From the NCBI GenBank assembly GCA_017619335.1, contig JAFZSP010000034.1, forward strand, positions 24,108 to 88,107: DNA of 64,000 bases, read 5' to 3'. The notes below the pieces were generated by a model. That model worked only from the letters and a program-made list of their open reading frames with translations. It was not told the DNA's origin and searched no databases. A program made the translations under genes and the position numbers. Positions 43,960 through 51,064 of this stretch are shown piece after piece. Every line of letters starts with the position of its first letter. Within the stretch, counting starts at the first letter, position 1. The stretch is from Bacteroidaceae bacterium. Its GTDB lineage: Bacteria; Bacteroidota; Bacteroidia; Bacteroidales; Bacteroidaceae.

Positions 43960-44315
43960 TTAGTGAGCTAACAACCACATCTCAAATTCTTTGCGAGAGA
44001 TGCCTAAAGTGCGAAGATTGCTCCTCACGACCATCTCTGGAACAGGATCCAAATGAGTTTGCAAGGTAGTTAATTCCAACCATGAGCCAAGAGGTCTTGC
44101 TCGAGAGTACCTTGCTCAATTGTATAGTCAAGGTAGTCTCGGAACACGATTTCAAAGGATTTCTTGGCAGACTCCTCACCATGGTCACAGCCCACAAGAT
44201 CAAGTTCTGGGCAATAGGCAATCCACACATCACCATCCGGATGATTCCTATCCGGATAAAGAAAAACAGACAACTCTGCTTGTATTCCTCTGTTACTTGT
44301 AATAATATGACTCAT
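43960..44315 (-). pseudogene. HicB-like antitoxin gene with a frameshift (intact part 44070-44315, 81 aa)
   Basis: The frame from ATG 44315 encodes a HicB-like fold (DGDVWIAYCPELDLVGCDHG, then YTIEQGTLEQDLLAHGWN) and stops at 44070. If one base is added after the TGG codon, the frame continues through LTTLQTHLDPVPEMVV and RSNLRTLGISRKEFEMWLL to a stop at 43960, giving about 118 aa, a normal size for this antitoxin type. A one-base deletion is therefore the simplest reading. No HicA-like toxin is adjacent. A strong promoter at 44361-44392 remains. A short functional form or a sequencing error are the alternatives. Confidence 0.6.
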
Positions 44316-44360
44316 GTTGCTTTGGGACTATTGATGCTAACTATTATGTCTTTTCCGCCG

Positions 44361-44392
44361 CAAAAGTAGATAGAAATCTACAAAGAACCAAA
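44361..44392 (-). promoter_or_regulatory. Promoter for the HicB-like gene
   Basis: The minus strand reads TTTG (44392-44389), a 20-base spacer and TACTTTTG (44368-44361), an exact consensus about 46 bases upstream of the ATG. Confidence 0.75.
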
Positions 44393-44549
44393 TTTTTCCC
44401 CACTTTTCTGTGCCATTCAGTTGAAGAACGCCATTTTTGATGTATTTCTGATGCCTCACCCTCATCTTGAGGCGAGTCAGCTTGATTTCTTCCTTTTACA
44501 CGAATAACCACAAATTACTCTGCCACCGCCATCCCCTTCTTATAATTTT

Positions 44550-44589
44550 TTGGATATAATTTTCTTATAATTTTGAGCCGAAGGCGACC
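44550..44589 (+). repeat. Promoter-like dispersed repeat
   Basis: The sequence includes CTTATAATTTTGAGCCGAAG and then GCGACC. It matches the repeat at 37993-38028 (minus) and 38498-38540 (plus) and contains TAATTTTG, so it could drive rightward transcription into the hairpin and array that follow. No gene lies in that direction before the RelE 3' end. Confidence 0.5.
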
Positions 44590-44667
44590 CCTGTACGACA
44601 ACTACAACTGTGCAACAACTGTAGCAGTTGCGCGTGAAAAGATGACACAAGCCTTGAAAATAAAAAC

Positions 44668-44744
44668 TTTTTCTCAAAAATCCCCCGCATCCACCGATTG
44701 TCAATGTCCATTTATCGGTGGATGCGGGGGATTTTTGAGAAAAA
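44668..44744. repeat. Perfect 31-bp inverted repeat (stable hairpin)
   Basis: Arms 44668-44698 and 44714-44744 are exact reverse complements around a 15-base loop. They include TTTTTCTCAAAAATCCCCCG on the left. The outer ends are T-rich and A-rich, so either strand could give a terminator. It lies between the HicB-like promoter and array C and could also be a MITE remnant. Confidence 0.9.
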
Positions 44745-44774
44745 ATATTTTCTGAAGTTTTGAAAGTAATGCCG

Positions 44775-45038
44775 TCTGGCACAATGGGCGCACGAGACTG
44801 GCCGCTAAGGCGTTGTCCTCTGGCCGCAACTGCAGTTTCCTTTAAAGGACTTTGCGTTTTCCTTTAGTCGTGTAGGCGTTTGACACCAGTCCCTCGGCTT
44901 GTCCCACCTCTGTCGGACAAACCGAACCCTTGGCCTCTTATTCACCAGGGCTTGGCCTCATCCCGTCCAAGGCTTAAGGGTTGGAGCCAGAAGGCTTAAC
45001 CTCTTCCCGTCCTGAGCTTAAGGCTCTCGCCCCAAGAG
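44775..45038. repeat. 22-bp-period array C (12 units)
   Basis: TCTGGC/ACTGGC/TCTGGC start at 44775, 44797 and 44819. CTTGGCCTC starts at 44929 and 44951; CTTAAG, CTTAAC and CTTAAG start at 44973, 44995 and 45017. All positions share one 22-bp phase, with degenerate units between (TTTAAA 44841, TTTAGT 44863). GCCAGA, the reverse complement of TCTGGC, occurs at 44986. The array ends 5 bases before the 3' end of the toxin gene and has no coding capacity that I trust. Confidence 0.8.
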
Positions 45039-45042
45039 GGGC

Positions 45043-45357
45043 TTATTCTTTCACTCGCGCAGCTTGTCCAACTGGCTCTTGGCGAGTGTCCCAGAAAGCG
45101 ACAATATGTATGACATCATCATCAATTCGATATACCATCTTGCTTAGACCATTGATGATAACGCTACGATAAGTACCGGGTCGGTCGCTGAATAGCGGAT
45201 CAATGGGACCGAGGTTGGGACTTTGCCGCATTAACTTAGTGGTTTGGCGGACCTCCTGTAAAAAACGAGTTTTACGTTTGATTCCGAACTGTCTATGAAT
45301 ATAGTCTGCGATTGTATCTCGGGCCTCCTTGGCCTGTGTTTGCCAAATCACTTTCAT
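45043..45357 (-). CDS. RelE/ParE-family toxin (104 aa)
   Basis: The fold is recognisable from WQTQAKEARDTIADYIHRQF, the central MRQSPNLGPIDPLF and the C-terminal RSVIINGLSKMVYRIDDDVI followed by HIVAFWDTRQ. ParE members poison gyrase and RelE members cut mRNA on the ribosome; the residues visible do not decide between them. The gene overlaps the upstream antitoxin gene by 4 bases, the normal layout of an antitoxin-toxin operon. Its stop abuts array C. Confidence 0.88.
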   Translation of the reverse strand: MKVIWQTQAKEARDTIADYIHRQFGIKRKTRFLQEVRQTTKLMRQSPNLGPIDPLFSDRPGTYRSVIINGLSKMVYRIDDDVIHIVAFWDTRQEPVGQAARVKE

Positions 45358-45644
45358 ATGGCCTCCGCGTATTCTATTCTTTCCTCTTTCTCACGGGCGA
45401 GTTCCTCGTCCAATTCATCCCAAACTTCTTCGTCAGGTATTCCTATACCTGCCGCAATCTCAGCCTCTGCCTCATCGAGCATTGCGTTGATTTCCTCCAT
45501 GGTATAGCGTTTGAGAGGAAAGTCTTCTTGTTGACGACCATATTCCATGAGTTGTGCACCCAGCCAACACATATCGGAGGGAGACAAAGTACCATAAAGG
45601 TAGTCACGCAGATTTGTTAATGTAGCTGTACTCATAATGCTCAT
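45354..45644 (-). CDS. Antitoxin of the RelE/ParE pair (about 96 aa)
   Basis: I start at ATG 45644 (MSIMSTATLTNLRDYLYGTL); ATG 45635 is equally possible. The longer frame to 45695 begins upstream of the promoter at 45662-45669 and is rejected. The N-terminal part (LYGTLSPSDMCWLGAQLMEY) should bind DNA or dimerise, and the acidic helical C-terminus (TMEEINAMLDEAEAEIAAG, EELAREKEERIEYAEAI) should wrap the toxin. Cotranscription with the toxin and the 4-base overlap support the pairing. Autorepression at the promoter is expected from the type, not shown. Confidence 0.8.
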   Translation of the reverse strand: MSIMSTATLTNLRDYLYGTLSPSDMCWLGAQLMEYGRQQEDFPLKRYTMEEINAMLDEAEAEIAAGIGIPDEEVWDELDEELAREKEERIEYAEAI

Positions 45645-45661
45645 TTTATTGTTTTCCGCTG

Positions 45662-45669
45662 CAAAGGTA
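45662..45669 (-). promoter_or_regulatory. -7 element of the toxin-antitoxin operon
   Basis: The minus strand reads TACCTTTG, about 18 bases upstream of the ATG at 45644. It decides against the start at 45695. Confidence 0.65.
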
Positions 45670-45712
45670 CACATTATTCTTCTAATGTGGTGCATATTTT
45701 GGAAAAATTAAC

Positions 45713-45752
45713 GAAAAAAACTCCTGCCACCACAAAAGAGCGGTGACAGGAG
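45713..45752 (-). terminator. Intrinsic terminator of the leftward microprotein operon
   Basis: On the minus strand an 11-bp stem (CTCCTGTCACC 45752-45742 with GGTGGCAGGAG 45731-45721, one mismatch) and a 10-base loop are followed by seven T. It lies 27 bases after the microprotein stop. Confidence 0.88.
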
Positions 45753-45778
45753 CCAAAGAGAAATATTGAATTGGAAGG

Positions 45779-45952
45779 TTATTCGCCAGCGGCGCCAGCC
45801 CACTCGTCCCAGAAGGAACCCCAGTTGTATTTGACGAGGATGTCGGCTTCGTTGATAGTTTGATTTTTATCAATCGGTAAAGACTCAGAAATCATCTTCT
45901 GAGGCTGAACGTGGACAACCATCATTTCCGGAATATTATATGCTTTTTTCAT
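45779..45952 (-). CDS. MKK-Y-P-VV family microprotein (57 aa)
   Basis: I start at ATG 45952 (MKKAYNIPEMMVVHVQPQ), which aligns with the other members; the longer frame adds a leader encoded by the conserved untranslated stretch. The middle carries MISESL, and the end is aromatic and acidic (NWGSFWDEWAGAAGE). The gene follows the 46000-48264 surface protein by 47 bases and ends before a strong terminator, so both are one operon. The upstream bases TAAAGACTACGATA are shared with the 41741 unit. Confidence 0.75.
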   Translation of the reverse strand: MKKAYNIPEMMVVHVQPQKMISESLPIDKNQTINEADILVKYNWGSFWDEWAGAAGE

Positions 45953-45999
45953 TATCGTAGTCTTTAGAAATTTTTCATTAAACATTTTTACATTCATTG

Positions 46000-48264
46000 T
46001 TAACGGATAACTTTCTTTCCGTTCTGGATGAAGATTCCCTTTTGAGCTTTGTTCACACGCTGGCCAGCGAGGTTGAACATCACTGAGTTCTCGATGGTCT
46101 TGACAGTCTCAATAGCAGTTGGTGTGCCATCGTTGAAGTTAAAGTCAAGGAAGCCCTTAATTGCTGCTGGTTCATCAAGATAGGCTTTTCCTTCAGGAAC
46201 CCTTTCACCATCAACAACAAGATAGAAAGCCACAATACCATTCTTCTTTCCTAGAGCAAAAATGGTGCTGCCATTTCCAAAAACTGTGCCGTCGGATGCA
46301 AGGAGTTGATTGCCATTAATGGATGCAGGCGAATCCGTCGGAGTGAATTCGTATGTGTTGGCACTTGCCTTAACGATAACGGGTGTGTTGGCTGGAGCAC
46401 TCGTAACTTCTGAAAGAGTTATGGAGTTTTCTCCAACAGTTGTAGCAATGAATGCTTCTACATCAGTGAACTCTAATGCTTCAGGTGTCACATAAGTGGT
46501 GTAGCCGGCAGCTGAAACGGCTGAACCAGGAGCAAGAAGAACAGCAACAGATGACATGAAGGATTTTGATGTCCATGAGAATGTTACAGAAATTGCTTTT
46601 CCTTCCCATGAATCCTTATCATTGCCTTTTACTGTACCTACAGATGCTGTAGGTGCGCTCCAAGTATCTCCTTTAACGAAAGAAATGCCCTTGATTATAT
46701 AACCAACAGGTGCCTCTATTGTGAGTGTAACACCAGAATACGTTCTGATTTGACCAGTGTTCAAATAATAATTACTACCACTTTTGACATCATAAGTAAC
46801 TGTAATACCTTGTTTCGAACCAGAATAATTGAGGTCGTTTGAAGCTTGACCAGATGTATGAACTTCTGTATTAAAGAATGTATTATTAAGATTAATTTTA
46901 ATTACAGGATCCGTATCCTCAACAGTCAATTCATATTCTGCAATTCTTTCAACATAAGTATCATTACCCGCATAAGAAGCCTTGATAGTTGTAGTGCCTT
47001 CAGCTACGAGGGTTACAACTCCAGAACTATTAATTGTGGCCACACCTGGAACCGTAGAACTCCAAGTAACTGTAGCTCCATCAATGACATCGTTTCCATC
47101 CTTCACTGTTGCCGAAAGAGAGCCAGCGGCTGTTGAGGAATAAATGTCAGTGTTCGTTAAACTTGCATCTGAAATGGTTACGGTAGGTGTCCTTTTGTTG
47201 ACTGTCACAGTGACATCATCTGTTGCTGAATTATAGGTTTCATTGGCTTCTGCGGTTACCGTTACTTTATATGTGCCTGCAGCAGTAGCGTTCAATACGC
47301 CTATTTTGGAATCGGCAGAATTGTCTATCGTTAATCCGCTCTTATCACTTGCGAATGATATGGCACCTGTGCTATTGGTTGTCAACGTAATAGACTTGCC
47401 TGTTTCCCCAATGGTCATTTCCACAGCTGTTGGAGAAAGTGAGAAAGACGGGGTTGTCTTTGAAAGATCCACATAAGTGAATGTAATATCTGTCTCTGAA
47501 CTATTCATTCCATCTTTGATGGCAATGGCACGAACTCGTGTAGTTGCCGCAGGGATGTCAATAGTTGCGGTATTAGTAGCTGTCGCTTCAGCGTCTGCGG
47601 GGGCTGAGCCATCTGTAGTATATTTCAACGTTGTCCCCGTGGCACCTGTAATTGTTAACTCAAATGCTGCATTAAAGGTTTCTTCGATAACACTAAAGGA
47701 GGGAGCACTTGGAGGGGTAACTTTTTTGTAAAGACTTAGTGCTCCACCTGTGCCTGATGCATAACAAGCAAAACCATTGGTGCCATTATTACGAAGCCAC
47801 TTATTGTTAGAATCAGATGATGCAGCGGCTCTTGCTTTATTTTCAAATTCATAAGTATTACTTCCCGTAACAGTCCATTTTGAATTGTCAGTTACAGAAG
47901 CCTCCAATTTCCCTTGGTTCTTTGATCCCGTACTTGCAGCATATTTAGTGACTGCTGCATTATAGATGGTCCAATAGGTGCTATTTGCAGCGATGTGCCA
48001 TACAATAGCATCATTGTTTGTTGCGCTAGTTCTAGTGATAATGTTATTAACAGGTGTTACTTCTTCATAACTAAATCGATTTGAAGAGATGACATTCTTC
48101 ATAGCTTTTCCATTATAATAAATAATGTAGTCACCTTCAGTGATGTCTCCGCTATACAACTTGTAATAGTAGTTGTCTGCCCACGCCGTACCACCAACGG
48201 CGCACAGGAATAGTGCGAGCAAAGTAGCCCGCAACGAGAATTGTTTTAGTAAACTTTGTTTCAT
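46000..48264 (-). CDS. Secreted surface protein with chitobiase-C-like and Ig-like domains, T9SS-like tail (754 aa)
   Basis: The signal peptide (MKQSLLKQFSLRATLLALFL) is cleaved near AWA-D. Its first seven residues match those of the 39235 protein. The N-terminal 180 residues (EGDYIIYYNGKAMKN) are beta-rich. A chitobiase C-terminal-type domain follows (about 185-265, LKYTTDGSAPADAE), then Ig-like and Big2-type domains (about 270-450, PGVATINSSGVVTL). The tail MFNLAGQRVNKAQKGIFIQN-G-K-K-V-I-R is nearly the same as in the 39235 protein while the middles differ. The two genes are paralogues in opposite orientation with conserved leaders and conserved microprotein neighbours. Ligand unknown. Confidence 0.83.
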   Translation of the reverse strand: MKQSLLKQFSLRATLLALFLCAVGGTAWADNYYYKLYSGDITEGDYIIYYNGKAMKNVISSNRFSYEEVTPVNNIITRTSATNNDAIVWHIAANSTYWTIYNAAVTKYAASTGSKNQGKLEASVTDNSKWTVTGSNTYEFENKARAAASSDSNNKWLRNNGTNGFACYASGTGGALSLYKKVTPPSAPSFSVIEETFNAAFELTITGATGTTLKYTTDGSAPADAEATATNTATIDIPAATTRVRAIAIKDGMNSSETDITFTYVDLSKTTPSFSLSPTAVEMTIGETGKSITLTTNSTGAISFASDKSGLTIDNSADSKIGVLNATAAGTYKVTVTAEANETYNSATDDVTVTVNKRTPTVTISDASLTNTDIYSSTAAGSLSATVKDGNDVIDGATVTWSSTVPGVATINSSGVVTLVAEGTTTIKASYAGNDTYVERIAEYELTVEDTDPVIKINLNNTFFNTEVHTSGQASNDLNYSGSKQGITVTYDVKSGSNYYLNTGQIRTYSGVTLTIEAPVGYIIKGISFVKGDTWSAPTASVGTVKGNDKDSWEGKAISVTFSWTSKSFMSSVAVLLAPGSAVSAAGYTTYVTPEALEFTDVEAFIATTVGENSITLSEVTSAPANTPVIVKASANTYEFTPTDSPASINGNQLLASDGTVFGNGSTIFALGKKNGIVAFYLVVDGERVPEGKAYLDEPAAIKGFLDFNFNDGTPTAIETVKTIENSVMFNLAGQRVNKAQKGIFIQNGKKVIR

Positions 48265-48388
48265 TTTTAATTGAGAATTTAAAAAAGTTGTAGAATTAAT
48301 TAGAATTGAGTAAGATGCGTGATAAATGAGGGCGTGTTTAGGTATCAGAAAAGGGGCGTAGAGGGGTGTTTTTCCCTCTTTGCGGGGG

Positions 48389-48419
48389 CAAAGTTAGGGT
48401 AAAGGAATGTAATTTGCAA
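48389..48419 (-). promoter_or_regulatory. Promoter of the 48264 surface protein gene
   Basis: The minus strand reads TTG (48419-48417), a 20-base spacer and TAACTTTG (48396-48389). Sequence and spacing are conserved with the promoter at 39072-39102. Confidence 0.85.
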
Positions 48420-48551
48420 GAAAAATGCGAAAATAATTTTCAAAGGGGACAGAAAGGGGCAAAAAGGAAGAGGAAAAGGGGTCTTTTTAACGAAGTTGGG
48501 AAAAAAAAGAAAAAAATTCAAGAAAATGGTGGAGGAACCAAAAACTTTTTG

Positions 48552-48559
48552 TATCTTTG
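48552..48559 (+). promoter_or_regulatory. -7 element for transketolase
   Basis: TATCTTTG matches TAnnTTTG, about 52 bases before the ATG at 48611. The rest of 48265-48610 holds the divergent promoter and an A-rich stretch and no gene. Confidence 0.7.
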
Positions 48560-48610
48560 CACCGCAAATCTAAAGAATATATATTCATTTCAAACCAATA
48601 AATCCTCTTT

Positions 48611-50629
48611 ATGAACGACATCAAAGTACTGAACCACGCAGCAGATAACATCCGTATCCTGGCTGCGTCAATGGTCGAGAAGGCCAAGAGTGGTCACCCG
48701 GGCGGCGCTATGGGTGGCGCAGATTTCATCAACGTGCTCTACAGCGAGTACCTCACCTACGATCCCGCAGACCCAACATGGGTGGGGCGTGACCGCTTCT
48801 TCCTGGACCCAGGTCACATGGCTCCCATGCTCTACAGCCAGCTGGCTCTCATCAACAAGTTCTCCCTCGACGAGCTGCAGCAGCTCCGCCAGTGGGGCTC
48901 TCCCACCCCGGGACACCCCGAAGCTGACCCCAAGCGCGGCATCGAGAACACCTCCGGCCCCCTGGGACAGGGACACACTTTCGGCATCGGCGCTGCCATC
49001 GCTGCCAAGTTCCTGGCTGCACACACCGGCAACCCCACCTTCGGCAAGGAGACCATCTACATCTATATCTCCGACGGCGGCGTGCAGGAAGAGATCTCAC
49101 AGGGCGCTGCTCGCATCGCCGGCACACTGGGTCTGGACAACGTCGTGATGTTCTATGACAGCAACGACATCCAGCTCTCCACAGAGACCCGCGAGGTGAT
49201 GAACGAGAACACCGCTGCCAAGTACCGCGCACTGGGCTGGGAAGTATTCGAGATCAACGGCAACGACGCTGCACAGATCCGCAAAGCCATCGAGGCCGCC
49301 AAGGCTGTGCAGGGCAAGCCCGCACTCATCATCGGTAAGTGTATCATGGGTAAGGGCGCCCTCAAGGAGGACGGCTCCAGCTATGAGCGCAACTGCAAGA
49401 CACACGGTGCTCCCCTCGGCGGCGACGCCTACAAGAAGACCATCGCCAACCTCGGAGGCGACCCGGAGAATCCCTTCGTCATCTTCGACGATGTGAAGGA
49501 CCTCTACGCCAGTCGTGCCGAGGAACTGAAGAAGATCACTGCCGAGCGTAAGGCCGAAGAGGCTGCCTGGGCTGCTAAGAACCCCGAGAAGGCTGCTGCA
49601 CAGGCAGAATGGTTCAGCGGCAAGGCTCCGAAGGTGGATTGGACAAAGGTGGCACAGAAGAGCGGCGACGCTACCCGCAACGCCAGTGCTGCCGTCCTCA
49701 GCGTGCTGGCAGAGCAGGTGCCCAACATGATCTGCGCCAGTGCCGACCTGAGCAACTCCGACAAGACCGACGGCTTCCTCAAAAAGACACACGCCCTGCA
49801 GGCTGGCGACTTCAGCGGCGCCTTCTTCCAGGCTGGCGTGGCCGAGCTGACAATGGCTTGCTGCTGCATCGGTATGGCACTGCACGGTGGCGTGATTCCC
49901 GCCTGCGGCACGTTCTTCGTGTTCAGCGACTACATGAAACCCGCCGTGCGAATGGCTGCCCTCATGGAGCTGCCCGTGAAGTTCGTGTGGACACACGATG
50001 CCTTCCGCGTGGGTGAGGACGGTCCCACCCATGAGCCCGTGGAGCAGGAAGCACAGATCCGCCTCATGGAGAAGCTGAAGAACCACCACGGCAAGAACTC
50101 CACCCTCGTCCTGCGTCCCGCCGACGCACAGGAGACCACAGAGGCATGGCGCTTAGCTATGGAGAACACCGACTCTCCCACCGCCCTGATTTTCAGCCGT
50201 CAGAATATCGCAGACCTGCCCGCAGGCAACGACTACAAACAGGCCGAGAAAGGTGCCTACATCGTGGCTGGCAGCGACGAGAATCCTGATGTCATCCTGC
50301 TCGCCAGCGGCTCCGAGGTCAGCACACTCGTGGCCGGCACAGAGCTCCTGCGCAAGGACGGCGTGAAGGTGCGCATCGTCAGCGTGCCCTCCGAAGGTCT
50401 CTTCCGCAGCCAGCCCAAGGACTACCAGCAGGCCATCCTTCCCGCCGGCGTGAAGAAGTTCGGTCTCACTGCCGGTCTGCCCGTGAACCTCGAAGGGCTC
50501 GTGGGTGCCGACGGTACTGTCTGGGGTCTCCAGAGCTTCGGCTTCTCCGCTCCCTACAAGGTGCTGGACGAGAAGCTGGGCTTCACAGCCGAGAATGTGT
50601 ATAAGCAAGTTTGCAACTTGTTGAAATGA
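48611..50629 (+). CDS. tkt: Transketolase (672 aa)
   Basis: This thiamine diphosphate enzyme of the pentose phosphate pathway transfers two-carbon units between sugar phosphates. The N-terminal SGHPGGAMGGADF, the cofactor-binding YISDGGVQEEISQGA (near residue 150), the pyrimidine-domain block DFSGAFFQAGVAELTM and the THDAFRVGEDGPTHEPVEQ segment are diagnostic. Length is normal. RpiB, which acts in the same pathway, lies downstream, but a four-helix-bundle gene bounded by inverted repeats sits between them. Confidence 0.96.
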   Translation: MNDIKVLNHAADNIRILAASMVEKAKSGHPGGAMGGADFINVLYSEYLTYDPADPTWVGRDRFFLDPGHMAPMLYSQLALINKFSLDELQQLRQWGSPTPGHPEADPKRGIENTSGPLGQGHTFGIGAAIAAKFLAAHTGNPTFGKETIYIYISDGGVQEEISQGAARIAGTLGLDNVVMFYDSNDIQLSTETREVMNENTAAKYRALGWEVFEINGNDAAQIRKAIEAAKAVQGKPALIIGKCIMGKGALKEDGSSYERNCKTHGAPLGGDAYKKTIANLGGDPENPFVIFDDVKDLYASRAEELKKITAERKAEEAAWAAKNPEKAAAQAEWFSGKAPKVDWTKVAQKSGDATRNASAAVLSVLAEQVPNMICASADLSNSDKTDGFLKKTHALQAGDFSGAFFQAGVAELTMACCCIGMALHGGVIPACGTFFVFSDYMKPAVRMAALMELPVKFVWTHDAFRVGEDGPTHEPVEQEAQIRLMEKLKNHHGKNSTLVLRPADAQETTEAWRLAMENTDSPTALIFSRQNIADLPAGNDYKQAEKGAYIVAGSDENPDVILLASGSEVSTLVAGTELLRKDGVKVRIVSVPSEGLFRSQPKDYQQAILPAGVKKFGLTAGLPVNLEGLVGADGTVWGLQSFGFSAPYKVLDEKLGFTAENVYKQVCNLLK

Positions 50630-50631
50630 AA

Positions 50632-51057
50632 AATTAACAATTAAAAATGAAAAATTGATACTTGTCTTAGATGAAAGATAATCTTATCGCTATTAAGTCT
50701 CATGCTTTCGCACGGCGAATGGTAAAGGCATATCAAGATATCTTAAAAAAGAAGGAATATAATATGTCAAGCCAAGCACTGAGAAGTGGTACGGCGGTTG
50801 GAGCTTTGGTCAGAGAAGCTGAGTTTGCACAAAGCAAAGCAGATTTCATCAATAAGATGTCTATAGCCTTAAAAGAGGCTAATGAAACTGATTATTGGTT
50901 AGATTTGTTACACTATGGCAACTATTTAGAAGATGATTTCTTCGAGTCCTTGGACATAGATAACAAAGAACTCATATCTATTTTGGCAGCCATCGTGAAG
51001 AAGTCTAAAGAGAATCAATAGTATCAATTTTTCACTTTTAATTTTTCATTTTTAATT
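50632..51057. mobile_element. Inverted-repeat-bounded insertion carrying a four-helix-bundle gene
   Basis: The left arm (50632-50661, ending AAAAATTGATAC) and right arm (51021-51057, starting GTATCAATTTTTCA) are imperfect reverse complements rich in AATTAAAAATGAAAAAT. Between them lies a single small gene whose stop codon falls at the right arm. The insertion splits the otherwise natural tkt-rpiB neighbourhood. Whether it moves by itself is unknown, as it has no transposase. Confidence 0.6.
50671..51021 (+). CDS. Four helix bundle protein (23S rRNA intervening-sequence protein family, 116 aa)
   Basis: The protein is almost wholly helical and shows the family pattern: an N-terminal FARRMVKAYQDI, SSQALRSGTAVGALVREAEF and SKADFINKMSIALKEANETD, then YWLDLL. 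Such proteins are encoded in rRNA intervening sequences, next to diversity-generating retroelements (Avd) and as solitary genes between repeats in Bacteroidota. The role of solitary copies is unknown. Its base composition is more AT-rich than tkt and rpiB on either side, which supports arrival by insertion. Confidence 0.88.
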   Translation: MKDNLIAIKSHAFARRMVKAYQDILKKKEYNMSSQALRSGTAVGALVREAEFAQSKADFINKMSIALKEANETDYWLDLLHYGNYLEDDFFESLDIDNKELISILAAIVKKSKENQ

Positions 51058-51064
51058 AATTTCT

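Noticed and set aside
45645..45695. Longer N-terminus for the antitoxin
   Set aside because: It would start upstream of the TACCTTTG promoter element at 45662-45669.
48366..48614. Rightward open frame in the tkt upstream region
   Set aside because: It is lysine-rich readout of an A-rich promoter region and ends at the tkt start.
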